NCBI RefSeq assembly: GCF_001422375.1 | Contig: NZ_LMMU01000001.1 | Span: forward strand, 682,223 to 746,222 | DNA: 64,000 bases | Direction of reading: 5' to 3' | From: Methylobacterium sp. Leaf99 | Lineage (GTDB): Bacteria > Pseudomonadota > Alphaproteobacteria > Rhizobiales > Beijerinckiaceae | In this document: piece after piece, positions 26,885-35,929 of the stretch | Layout: each line of letters begins with the position of its first letter | Position numbering within the stretch: the first letter of the stretch is position 1 | Made by a program: the position numbers and the translations under genes | Notes under the pieces: model-generated | What the model was told of the DNA's origin: nothing | Databases searched by the model: none | What the model saw: only the letters and a program-made list of their open reading frames with translations

Positions 26885-28657
26885 ATGAGCATGAGGGGTG
26901 TGGGCGGTGAGTCCTCGGTCCTGAAGGAGGGGATCAAAGCAACGCGACCTGTCTTCGTGACAGCGATTGTGTTCAGCTTCTTCATTAACCTTCTGATGTT
27001 CGTCAGCCCGCTCTACATGCTCCAGGTCTACGACCGGGTGCTGTCGAGCCGCAATGAGACGACGCTCATCGGCATCACCTTGATCGCGGCCTTCGCGCTC
27101 GTGGTCTACGCCCTCCTCGAGATGCTGCGCTCGCGCCTCCTCGTGCGCGCCGGCATCCTGTTCGACGAGAAGATCGCGAGCCCGATCTTCTCGGCCGTCC
27201 ATCGGGGCAACCTGCGCAACCCCGAAGGCGGCCACGGCATCGCCCTGCGCGATGTCGATACGGTGCGCGAATTCCTCACCGGCAGCGGCCTCCTCGCCTT
27301 CTGCGACGCGCCGTGGACGCCGGTCTTCCTGCTCGCCTGCTTCATCCTCCACCCCTGGTTCGGCTGGATGGCCATCGCGGGCGGCGTCATCATCTTCGGC
27401 CTGACCCTCCTTAACGAAGTCGCCACCAAGCGCGAGCTCGCCGCCGCGAGCCAGGCCGGCAACGCCGCCAGCCAGTACGCGCAAGCGACCCTGCGCAACA
27501 CCGAGGTGCTGCAGGCCATGGGCATGCTGGGGGCGCTGCGTCGCCTCTGGGGCCAGCGCCACGAGGAAGTGCTGGCCTTCCAGGCCCTGGCGAGCGACCG
27601 GGCCGGTCTGATCGTCGCGGGCACGAAGTTCGTCCGCATGTTCCTGCAGACCCTGATCCTGGGCGTCGGCGCCTATCTTGCGATCCACCGGGAAATCTCA
27701 CCGGGTTCGATGATCGCCGCCTCGATCATCATCGGGCGGGCCCTGGCCCCGGTGGAACTGCTCATCGCGAACTGGAAGGGCTTCAACGCGGTGCGGGCGA
27801 GCTACGCGCGCCTGCAGAGGCTCATCGAGATCGCCGGTCCCGAGCCCGAGCGCATGAACCTGCCCCGGCCCGCCGGTCAGATCGAGGCCGAAAACCTCGT
27901 CGTCGCCGCCCCCGGCAAGACGCAGGCGATCCTCCAGGGCGTCAGCTTCAAGCTCGAGCCCGGCACGGTGGTGGGCGTCGTCGGCCCGTCGGCGGCCGGC
28001 AAGTCGAGCCTGGCCCGCGCCGTCACCGGCGTCTGGCCCATCGCCCGCGGGGCCCTGCGCATCGACGGCTCGGAGATCTCGCACTGGGATCCCCAGGCGC
28101 TCGGCCGCCATATCGGCTACCTCCCCCAGGACGTCGAATTGTTCGCCGGCACGGTCGCTCAGAACATCGCCCGCTTCGACACCATCGACGAGGAAGCGGT
28201 GATCGCGGTTGCCAAGAAGGCGGGCTGCCACGAACTGATCCAGGGGTTGGCCGATGGTTACAACACCCAGATCGGCGGCGGCGGCCATGCGCTCTCGGGC
28301 GGCCAGCGCCAGCGCATCGCCCTCGCCCGCGCCATGTACGGCAACCCGAGCTTCATCGTCCTCGACGAGCCGAATGCCAGCCTCGACGCGGCGGGCGAAG
28401 AAGCCCTGATGCGGGCCGTCCAGGAGCTGAAGCAGATGGGCACCACGATCCTGATCGTGACCCACAAGGTCAACATCCTGACCGCCGTCGACACGGTGCT
28501 GGTGATGAATGCCGGCACGGTTCAGGCCTATGGACCGCGCGACCAGATCCTCGGCCAAGTGGCGGGCCCGCGTCCCGTTCCGTCCCCCGGCACCGCATCC
28601 GTGGCAGCGCCCACGACCGGCCGCCTCGGCATGCAGGGCCAGCGCGCGGCCGGATAG
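26885..28657 (+). CDS. Type I secretion system permease/ATPase (PrtD/AprD type)
   Basis: The 590-residue protein has a membrane domain (about residues 20-300, several hydrophobic segments such as VFVTAIVFSFFINLLMFVSP) and an ABC ATPase domain. It has Walker A GPSAAGKSS near residue 365, the Q-loop YLPQDVEL, signature LSGGQRQRIALARA, Walker B FIVLDEPNASLD and the H-loop VTHK. There is no N-terminal C39-like domain, which separates it from HlyB and places it with protease/RTX exporters. It powers export of unfolded proteins with C-terminal signals, together with the adaptor gene 49 bases downstream and an outer-membrane TolC-like channel encoded elsewhere. Start ATG 26885; a second ATG lies two codons later. 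Confidence 0.93.
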   Translation: MSMRGVGGESSVLKEGIKATRPVFVTAIVFSFFINLLMFVSPLYMLQVYDRVLSSRNETTLIGITLIAAFALVVYALLEMLRSRLLVRAGILFDEKIASPIFSAVHRGNLRNPEGGHGIALRDVDTVREFLTGSGLLAFCDAPWTPVFLLACFILHPWFGWMAIAGGVIIFGLTLLNEVATKRELAAASQAGNAASQYAQATLRNTEVLQAMGMLGALRRLWGQRHEEVLAFQALASDRAGLIVAGTKFVRMFLQTLILGVGAYLAIHREISPGSMIAASIIIGRALAPVELLIANWKGFNAVRASYARLQRLIEIAGPEPERMNLPRPAGQIEAENLVVAAPGKTQAILQGVSFKLEPGTVVGVVGPSAAGKSSLARAVTGVWPIARGALRIDGSEISHWDPQALGRHIGYLPQDVELFAGTVAQNIARFDTIDEEAVIAVAKKAGCHELIQGLADGYNTQIGGGGHALSGGQRQRIALARAMYGNPSFIVLDEPNASLDAAGEEALMRAVQELKQMGTTILIVTHKVNILTAVDTVLVMNAGTVQAYGPRDQILGQVAGPRPVPSPGTASVAAPTTGRLGMQGQRAAG

Positions 28658-28706
28658 GCTGCGGGCGGACGACACGGCACCGGGCGACAGGATTGACGAG
28701 ACGACC

Positions 28707-30143
28707 ATGAGCATGAACCTTCCTGCACTGCGCGCCCATCTCTCCAGCACCACGGCCCGGGTCCGGCAGGGTCTGACCCGCACCGGCCTGATGACGGCCG
28801 CCGGCGATGCGGCGGACGATGCGACGGAAGCCGGCCCGCGTCCGGCGCCCCCGCCCCACCTGACCACGTGGAAGCACCACGCCATCGCCGGCTACGTGCT
28901 GATCTTCTCCACCTTCGGCGTGATGGGCGCCTGGGGGGCAGTGGCCCGGCTCGACCGGGCCGTGGTCAGCCCCGGCACGATCGCGGTGGAGAACAGCCGC
29001 AAGATCGTGCAGCATTTCGAGGGCGGCATGGTGCGCGAGGTCCTGGTCAAGGAAGGCCAGACCGTGCGCGAAGGCGAATTGGTGCTGCGGCTCGACCCGA
29101 TCCAGGCCACCGCCAGCGTCGACCTGTTCCGGTCCCAGCTCGACGCCACCTTGGTCCAGGAGGCGCGCCTGCTGGCCGAACGGGACAGCCGGGATAGCCT
29201 CGAGCTTCCGCCGGAGATCCAGGCGCGTCAGACGGAGCCCGCCGTCGCGCGGGTGATCGGCGATCAGACGGCGCAGCTCAAGGAGCGGCGCGGCTCCCTC
29301 GTCGGTCAGATCGAGCTCCTCGAGTCGCGGGTGCGGCAGCTCAAGAACGAAATTTCGGGGCTCGGCGTCGAGAAATCGGCCACCGAGCAGCAGGTCGGCT
29401 TCATCAACCAGGAACTCGTCGGCCTGCGCCAGCTCCGCGAGAAGAACCTGATCCCGGTGAGCCGCCTCCTCGTGATGGAGCGTGAGCGCACCCGTCTCGA
29501 GGGCGTCATCGGCCGCTCCGTCGCCGACACGGCCAAGGCCGAGAACGGCATCAACGAGACCGGCCTGCAGATCACGCAGCTGCGTCAGAAGCTGCAGGAA
29601 GACATCGCCGGCCAGCTCCTCGAGGCTCGCCAGAGAAGCGCCGAGCTCCGCGAGAAGTTCGCCGTCGCCCAGGACGTCCTGCGACGCCTCGAGGTGCGTG
29701 CGCCCCGCTCCGGCGTCGTGCAGAGCCTGAAGGTCTACACGATCGGTCAGGTCGTGCGCTCGGGCGAGGCCCTGATGGAGATCGTGCCCGACGACGACAA
29801 GCTCGTCGTGCACGTGCAGTTCGCGCCCAACGACCTCGAGACGGTGCATGCCGGCATGCCGGCCGAGATCAAGTTCCCGAGCTTCCATTCGCGGCGCATT
29901 CCGACGATCCTGGGCAACCTCGAATCGGTCTCCCGCGACCGACTCATCGACGAAACCACGCGCCAGCCGTATTTTCTCGGCATCGTACAGATCAGCAAGC
30001 TGCAGATCCCCGAGATGATGCAGGGCCGGCTGGTGGCCGGTATGCCGGCGGAGATCGTCGTCACCACGGGCGAGCGCACCGCGCTGAGCTACATCGTTTC
30101 ACCCTTCTTCGAGGCGCTCGGCCGTTCGTTCAACGAACATTGA
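28707..30143 (+). CDS. Type I secretion membrane-fusion (HlyD-family) protein
   Basis: The 478-residue adaptor has a cytoplasmic N-terminus of about 55 residues, one membrane helix (AIAGYVLIFSTFGVMGAWGA), a lipoyl-like half (VVSPGTIAVENSRKIVQH, then FEGGMVREVLVKEGQTVREG), a long periplasmic coiled coil (about residues 130-330) and a beta-barrel end (VRSGEALMEIVPDDDKL). It bridges the ABC transporter and the outer-membrane channel. It follows the transporter gene by 49 bases and is surely in the same operon. Length is typical for PrtE/AprE-type adaptors. Confidence 0.93.
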   Translation: MSMNLPALRAHLSSTTARVRQGLTRTGLMTAAGDAADDATEAGPRPAPPPHLTTWKHHAIAGYVLIFSTFGVMGAWGAVARLDRAVVSPGTIAVENSRKIVQHFEGGMVREVLVKEGQTVREGELVLRLDPIQATASVDLFRSQLDATLVQEARLLAERDSRDSLELPPEIQARQTEPAVARVIGDQTAQLKERRGSLVGQIELLESRVRQLKNEISGLGVEKSATEQQVGFINQELVGLRQLREKNLIPVSRLLVMERERTRLEGVIGRSVADTAKAENGINETGLQITQLRQKLQEDIAGQLLEARQRSAELREKFAVAQDVLRRLEVRAPRSGVVQSLKVYTIGQVVRSGEALMEIVPDDDKLVVHVQFAPNDLETVHAGMPAEIKFPSFHSRRIPTILGNLESVSRDRLIDETTRQPYFLGIVQISKLQIPEMMQGRLVAGMPAEIVVTTGERTALSYIVSPFFEALGRSFNEH

Positions 30144-30223
30144 CCTGACCGGGTCTACGGTCGACCCGGCCGCACAATCGGGCAAGGCGCACTTCGCGCG
30201 GGTTTGGGGCAGGGTCAGGTTAG

Positions 30224-32719
30224 ATGGGCGCCATTCTCTCGTTCTTCCGTCCGGCTCCGGTCGCCCGCGGCGACTGGTCCCAGCAGGAGATCGCCGAGTT
30301 CTACCGCGTGGAAGCCGCCCTCACGCAGGCCGGCTTGCGCATCACCACCGACCGGGGCCTGACCGACGAGGGCGACCCCTGGTTCGTCTTCTGCCGCTTC
30401 GACGGCGACGTGATCCTGCACTTCGCGCGGATCGACGATCTCTACGTGGTGGCCTCCGAGGCGTTCGAGCGCCCGCTGCAGGGCCCGGATTTCCGCGCCT
30501 TGCTCAACGCGGTCGCATCGGAGCACCCGACCCTCGTACCGATTCCGCGCCAGAACGCGCAGGGCAAGGCCGGCAATCTCGTTCTGCACCCAGCCGCGCT
30601 CCTGGCTGCGATCGTCGCCACGGTGGCGTTCCAGCTCGCGGGTGGGGACGCGATGGCGGGCGAGCTCGCGAGCGAAGAGCCCGCGGCGGCAATGCACCAG
30701 CCCGGCACCGAGGGGCATGCACGCGACACGAACTCCGTCATGCCCGGCCCGGATCCGCATCCCCATTCCGCGCATGACGAACTCGGCCGTCTCACGGGCG
30801 AGGACGAGGGACGCCATGCCCGCCACGCCCTCGTCCTCTCGGCGATCGCCCTGATCAGCACGACCTTGCCGGCCGATCAGGCCGTCGATGCCACCGGCGG
30901 CATCCTGGGCGAGAGCCCGGCGGGGGGAGCGCGGAGCAAGGCCGTTCCCGTCACGGTCGTCGAAGTGAGCCAGGCCGCAGCGGAAGGCCGGCGCTCTCAG
31001 GGCAGGGACGAGGCTGCCCTGGACGCGGCCGCCGAGCATGCCGTGGCCGGAGGGGGCGCACTCGTCCAAGTCAGCGCGGTCCTGACCGGCACCGCAAGCG
31101 GACCCGCCATCTTCGGGAACATCGATTTGGTCCGCCTCAACGTCCTGGGGCTCGGGGCCGCGGGTGGTCAGGAAATTGCCGTGATGCGGGCCGCCGAGAG
31201 CGCCCCGCCGATGACGGCGATCCTGGTCGGCCGCGTGGCCGCACACGCGGTGCCGGTGGCGGTCGAGAAGGCGTCGGCCGCTGCGGCACCGGTTCCGGCC
31301 GGGGGATCGGCACCGATGCCGTCCGGCGGGGCGACCCCCGCCCCGGCGGCAGGATCGCCCGCACCCAGCCCGGCCACCGTCGTGGTGGGGGGAACCACCG
31401 CGGCGCCAGCCAGCGCCGCCGCCATGACGACCTTCCTGGCGGTCGGCACGGTGGAGACGGGTGGTGGCCATTCCGCGGGCGGTGGGGGTGCATCTCCCTC
31501 CGCGCCGAGCCAGGCCAGCGTGCAGGGCCAGGCGGCCGCCGCGGGCGCGACAGCGAGCCCCCCGGAGAAGCTATCCGCGCCGAGCGCGACCACGCCCGCC
31601 ACGCAGTTTGTCGCGGCTGCGGCAAACCTTACGGTTCGGACAGCCCTCAACAGTTTCCTCGAGCAGTATGCCAGCGCGACCAAACTGAGCGCGCTCGGTT
31701 CGGACACGGCCGCGACGACCAAGCTCGGCGAGATGGCCCTGACCTCGCTCGCCAAACTGATCGGAACGGGCGCCGTTTCCGAGTTCCTGTCGAGCTTCAC
31801 CGCCTATGGCGGCAGCGTCACCGCGTCGAAGCTCGTCACCGCATCGACGAGCGATCCGGCCATCGACCCGATCAAGGGCGTGGCCGCACTCGATGGCGCA
31901 CTCGGTGGCACCACGCCCGGCACCCTGCTTCAGGGCTCAGCCGTCCTGAGCGGCACGGCGGCGCAGATCGGGGCGGTCAAGGACAAGGACGCCACCCCGT
32001 CCTCCGAGGGTGCCACGAAAATCACCGACAAGGTCATCGAGGCCGCGACAAAGCTCGCGGGCGCGGAGGTCACCAAGACGGGCCTCGGCGAGGGCGCGAC
32101 CGGTACCGTCGCGAAAGAGCCCGCACCGTCCTCCGAAAGCGCCACGAAAATCACCGACAAGGTCGTGGAGGCCGCAACCAAGCTCCCAGCCGTGGAGGTC
32201 GCCAAGGCGAGCCCCGGCGAGGGCGCGACGGGCACCGGTGCGAAGGACGCCGCCCCGTTATCCGAGGGCGCCACGAAGATCACCGACAAGGTCGTCGAGG
32301 CCGCGACCAAGCTCCCAGCCGTGGAGGTCGCCAAGACGAACCCCGGCGAGAGCACGGCCGGGACCGCTGCGAAGGACGCCGCCCCGTCCTCCGAGGGCGC
32401 CACGAAGATCACCGACAAGGTCGTCGAGGCCGCGACCAAGCACCCGGGTGGCACGACCCTGGACACCGCGACGCTGACGCATCCGGCCCCGACGATCGCC
32501 CCCCAATCCCTGGACGAGCAGGGCCGTCAGCTGATTGCACGATTCCTCGAGTCGACGACGCAGGTTCAAACCTTCGTGAGCGAGCGGTCGTTCGTGATGA
32601 TCGACATGGACGCGAGTCATTACGGCAACCCGGATTTCTCCGTGCGGACCTGGAGCATCGGCCACGATGTCGAGATCAGCATCATCGGGATCGCGGCGGA
32701 CAGCCCACACAACCTCTGA
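30224..32719 (+). CDS. Large repeat protein downstream of the type I secretion genes
   Basis: The 831-residue protein starts 80 bases after the adaptor gene. Residues 1-115 form an alpha/beta domain (FYRVEAALTQAGLRITTD, then FCRFDGDVILHFARIDDLYV) without recognised family. A membrane segment follows at about 119-140 and a weaker hydrophobic one at about 202-218. The rest is low complexity: Ala/Pro/Gly-rich linkers, then four tandem 43-residue repeats with core ATKITDKVVEAATKLP (see 31997-32443), and a short ordered end (SFVMIDMDASHYGN). It has no signal peptide or RTX repeats. It may be a regulator, anchor or substrate of the secretion system; this is inference from position. Confidence 0.7.
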   Translation: MGAILSFFRPAPVARGDWSQQEIAEFYRVEAALTQAGLRITTDRGLTDEGDPWFVFCRFDGDVILHFARIDDLYVVASEAFERPLQGPDFRALLNAVASEHPTLVPIPRQNAQGKAGNLVLHPAALLAAIVATVAFQLAGGDAMAGELASEEPAAAMHQPGTEGHARDTNSVMPGPDPHPHSAHDELGRLTGEDEGRHARHALVLSAIALISTTLPADQAVDATGGILGESPAGGARSKAVPVTVVEVSQAAAEGRRSQGRDEAALDAAAEHAVAGGGALVQVSAVLTGTASGPAIFGNIDLVRLNVLGLGAAGGQEIAVMRAAESAPPMTAILVGRVAAHAVPVAVEKASAAAAPVPAGGSAPMPSGGATPAPAAGSPAPSPATVVVGGTTAAPASAAAMTTFLAVGTVETGGGHSAGGGGASPSAPSQASVQGQAAAAGATASPPEKLSAPSATTPATQFVAAAANLTVRTALNSFLEQYASATKLSALGSDTAATTKLGEMALTSLAKLIGTGAVSEFLSSFTAYGGSVTASKLVTASTSDPAIDPIKGVAALDGALGGTTPGTLLQGSAVLSGTAAQIGAVKDKDATPSSEGATKITDKVIEAATKLAGAEVTKTGLGEGATGTVAKEPAPSSESATKITDKVVEAATKLPAVEVAKASPGEGATGTGAKDAAPLSEGATKITDKVVEAATKLPAVEVAKTNPGESTAGTAAKDAAPSSEGATKITDKVVEAATKHPGGTTLDTATLTHPAPTIAPQSLDEQGRQLIARFLESTTQVQTFVSERSFVMIDMDASHYGNPDFSVRTWSIGHDVEISIIGIAADSPHNL
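31997..32443 (+). repeat. Tandem 129-bp repeats (3.5 copies) inside the large repeat protein
   Basis: Units start at 31997, 32126, 32255 and 32384, exactly 129 bases apart, and encode 43-residue repeats containing EGATKITDKVVEAATKLPAV. The later units are nearly identical in DNA, the first is more diverged, and the last is cut short. Heptad-like spacing of hydrophobic residues in the core suggests helices. In-frame recombination could vary copy number. Confidence 0.88.
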
Positions 32720-32948
32720 CGATGCGACGGGCGGGGGCCCGTCGCGGCACGCGGCCCCGTCGGCCGGACAGCCGTCCGCGAACTGACGCCTCTGTCCGTC
32801 GCCGCGCCCTCCGGGCCATGAATGGGCCGCCGATTGTGCGACCGGGCGCCGGGCGGCAGTTGCCTTCAGCGGTCAAGCTGGTGCACATGCCGGGCGTGCC
32901 CGCCCCGCCCGTCAGGCGGGCCCGGAGCGGAGAGTGCGTGCGACGACC

Positions 32949-35906
32949 ATGCTGAATATTCTCCTCGACTTGCAGACGCTGCAGTCGGCATCCCGCCATC
33001 GCGGCATCGGGAACTACTCGCGCGGGCTCGCCGACGCCCTGCTGCGGCGCGACGACGTCGCGTGGCACATTCTTCTCTCGGATGCGATGCCCGACACTCT
33101 GCGCCCCGCGCTGAGTTGGGCCCGCGAGCGGGTCGGGCCCGAGCGCATCCACGTGCTGCACGGCCTCAGTCCGATCCGCGGATGCGACACCGACGCGGGA
33201 CCCCGTGCGCGCGCCGCCGAGGCGCTCTACAGCGGCTTCATCGAGGCCCTTGCCGTCGATCTCGTGCATGTGGCCAGCCCCTTCGACGGTTGGAGCGACG
33301 AGACGGTCCTCGACATCGCCCCCGATCGGGCGACCCCGTTCGCGGCGACCCTCTACGACCTGATCCCGTTCGAGGAGCCGGACCTGTTCCTGCCGACGCC
33401 GGAGGTCGCCGGCTGGTTCGAGCGCCGTCTTCAGACCCTGATGCGGGCCGAGAACGTCCTGGCGATCTCCGAGCATAGTGCCCGGATGGGCCGGCGGCGG
33501 CTGCGCATGGGGCCCGAGCGGGTTGTCGCGATCGGGGCGGACGTCGATCCGATCTTTGCCCCCCGCACGCTCGCGCCCGAGGCGACCCGGGCGCTGCTCG
33601 CCCGCCACGGCATCACCCGGCCGTTCGTCCTCCATGTCGGGATCCCGGAACCGCGCAAGAACGTCCCCCGCCTGATCGAGGCGTTCGCCCGGCTGCCGGA
33701 GACCGTGCGCGCGCACCACCAGATCGTCCTGGCCACGAAGGTGACGGACGCGCAGGCCGAGAGCCTGGCGCGGCTGGTCGCCGATCAGGGCCTGCCGCCG
33801 GACGCCCTCGTGCTGCCCGGGTTCGTGCCCGATCCGGACCTTGCCGACCTCTACAGTCTTGCGCGGGTCACGGTGATGCCGTCGCTCAACGAGGGGTTCG
33901 GTCTGCCCCTCCTCGAAGCCATGCGCTGCGGCTGCCCGGTCCTCGGCTCGAACACCACGAGCATCCCGCAGGTGATCGGGCGGGCCGACCTCACCTTCGA
34001 CCCCCTGCGGGTCGCCGACATCGCCGAGCGCCTCGAGCGGATGCTCACGGACACGGAGTTCCGTGCCGGCGCCATCGCCCATGCGGCTGTCCAGCAGGCA
34101 CGCTTTTCGTGGGCCGTGAGCGCGGAGCAGGCCTGCCAGGCCTTCACCCAAGCCGTCGAACGGCGCGGCCGCCCCCCCTCCCCTGCGCCCACTCCGCCCC
34201 CGCTCACCGGCCTGACGCCGGGCCGATACCTCCTGCCGCTCGCGGGCGATCTCGACACGCACGAACCGGGGCCCCTGTCCCGCTGCCCGGACGAGCCCGC
34301 AATCCTCGCGGCCGCCCTCGACGCCGTCGGTCCCTGCCTCCTGATCGACCTTTCGCAGGCCGGCACCACCCTGGAGGGGGGCGAACCGGACACGGCCGTC
34401 CGCGCGGAGCAGGACGATACCGCGGCGATGTCCTCGCGGGACGTCGCGCCCCCCCATCCCCACCTCGTCGCCCGGCTCGCATCCGATCCCCTCGAGACCG
34501 CCTCCGACACCCCCGCCTCCTGGCAGCTGACCTGGTCGAGCTGGCCGCGCACCCGCGCCCATGCGCCGGACCCGGAGCGCTACGCGAGTCTGTCCTCCGC
34601 CCTCGCGCGCGTCGGCGGCTACCACCCGCTCCTGCAAGCGATCCGCCCCCTCGCACGGCTCACAGCCCTGGCGCAGGAGGGCGACCTGCCGGGCCCGGAG
34701 CGCGATGCGTTTGCGCAGGCGCTCGCCGACAACCACGCGCCCGCCTGCGCCCGCCCGCGCCTGCTCGTCGACGTCACGGAACTCGCCCAGCGCGACGCGC
34801 GCTCGGGCATTCAACGGGTGGTACGCAACATCTTCGGCGCGCTGCTTCAGGAGCCCGCCGGGTTCGAGGTCGTGGCGGTCCGGCGGGAACAGGCCACGTA
34901 TCGCTACGCCCGCGCGTTCACGGCACGCTTCCTCGACCGGGCAGAGCTTGGTGACGATCCGCTCCTCGACTTCCAGCCGAGCGACACGTTTCTGGCCCTC
35001 GATTTCGACGCCTCGATTCCCGCCGAGGCGCTCGCCGTGCTGCGGCGCCAGCACCTGCGCGGCGTGCGCATCATCAATGTTCTCTACGACACGCTGCCGC
35101 TTCACCGCCCGGACTGGTTCGGGATGGGCATGCTGGGCGTCTACACCCAGTGGCTGCACGGGCTCGCCGAGATCTCCGATGGGATCGCCTGCATCTCGCA
35201 GGCGGTCGCCGACGATCTGGCGCAGGTGATGGTCGAGCGCCGCTTCCTGCAGGGACGGACCCCACGCCTGGGCGCCTTTCATCTCGGTGCCGACCTCGAC
35301 GCGGCGCAGTCGGCCGCGGACGTGGATCCGGAACTGGCTGCCGAGATGCCTGCCTTGTTCGAGCCGGATACGCCCGTCTTCGTCACGGTCGGCACGCTCG
35401 AGCCGCGCAAGGGCCACGCCCAGCTCCTCGACGCCGCCGAGCTTCTCTGGGCGAAGGGGAACCCGGCGGTGTTCGCCATCGTGGGCAAGCGCGGCTGGCT
35501 CGTCGATCCGCTGATCGAACGGATCACGACCCATCCCGAGCTCGGCCGGCGTCTGCGATGGTTCGAAGCGGTCGACGACGCGGTGCTGGCCCAGGTTTAC
35601 CGGGCTGGCACGGCCGCGCTCCTCCCCTCGGAAGGCGAGGGGTTCGGCCTGCCGCTCGTCGAGGCGGCCCATGTCGGCCTGCCGATCCTGGCGCGCAATC
35701 TGCCCGTCTTCCGCGAGATCGGTGGCGCACACGCCACCTATTTCGGCGGCTTCGACGGGCGTTCCCTCGCCGACGCGATCGAGGCCTGGCTCGCGACCCA
35801 TGCCCGGGGCGAGACGCCGGATCAGGCCGGCATCCGACCGCTCACCTGGGCCGAGAGCGCGCGTCAGCTGATGGACGTCGTGCGTGCGGTCCCGCATCAG
35901 CCCTGA
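32949..35906 (+). CDS. Tandem GT4-GT4 glycosyltransferase
   Basis: The 985-residue protein carries two GT-B glycosyltransferase domains. The first (about 1-400) has RHRGIGNYSRGL near the start, the phosphate-side IPEPRKNVPRLIEAF and the GT4 motif PSLNEGFGLPLLEAMRCG. A linker of about 180 residues follows. The second (about 590-985) starts with RSGIQRVVRNIFGALL and has TLEPRKGHAQLLDA and PSEGEGFGLPLVEAA. Each domain keeps the E-x7-E-type signature, so both may be active and add sugars in succession. Start ATG 32949 follows the family; GTG 32934, with GGAG seven bases upstream, is an alternative. The gene leads a polysaccharide operon with the FkbM gene 23 bases later. Confidence 0.88.
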   Translation: MLNILLDLQTLQSASRHRGIGNYSRGLADALLRRDDVAWHILLSDAMPDTLRPALSWARERVGPERIHVLHGLSPIRGCDTDAGPRARAAEALYSGFIEALAVDLVHVASPFDGWSDETVLDIAPDRATPFAATLYDLIPFEEPDLFLPTPEVAGWFERRLQTLMRAENVLAISEHSARMGRRRLRMGPERVVAIGADVDPIFAPRTLAPEATRALLARHGITRPFVLHVGIPEPRKNVPRLIEAFARLPETVRAHHQIVLATKVTDAQAESLARLVADQGLPPDALVLPGFVPDPDLADLYSLARVTVMPSLNEGFGLPLLEAMRCGCPVLGSNTTSIPQVIGRADLTFDPLRVADIAERLERMLTDTEFRAGAIAHAAVQQARFSWAVSAEQACQAFTQAVERRGRPPSPAPTPPPLTGLTPGRYLLPLAGDLDTHEPGPLSRCPDEPAILAAALDAVGPCLLIDLSQAGTTLEGGEPDTAVRAEQDDTAAMSSRDVAPPHPHLVARLASDPLETASDTPASWQLTWSSWPRTRAHAPDPERYASLSSALARVGGYHPLLQAIRPLARLTALAQEGDLPGPERDAFAQALADNHAPACARPRLLVDVTELAQRDARSGIQRVVRNIFGALLQEPAGFEVVAVRREQATYRYARAFTARFLDRAELGDDPLLDFQPSDTFLALDFDASIPAEALAVLRRQHLRGVRIINVLYDTLPLHRPDWFGMGMLGVYTQWLHGLAEISDGIACISQAVADDLAQVMVERRFLQGRTPRLGAFHLGADLDAAQSAADVDPELAAEMPALFEPDTPVFVTVGTLEPRKGHAQLLDAAELLWAKGNPAVFAIVGKRGWLVDPLIERITTHPELGRRLRWFEAVDDAVLAQVYRAGTAALLPSEGEGFGLPLVEAAHVGLPILARNLPVFREIGGAHATYFGGFDGRSLADAIEAWLATHARGETPDQAGIRPLTWAESARQLMDVVRAVPHQP

Positions 35907-35929
35907 TCGACCGCAAGGATCCGCGCCCG

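Noticed and set aside
31997..32443. CRISPR-like array because of regular 129-base spacing.
   Set aside because: The units are adjacent, have no unique spacers and encode in-frame protein repeats.
32895..32925. CCCGCC/GGCGGG hairpin before the double GT4 gene as a terminator of the repeat-protein operon.
   Set aside because: The stem is only about six bases and no U-run follows.
32682..35897. A 1071-codon open frame on the minus strand opposite the double GT4 gene.
   Set aside because: It is the antisense of a well-supported enzyme gene; its translation is arginine/glycine/aspartate-rich without any domain, as expected in GC-rich codon shadows.
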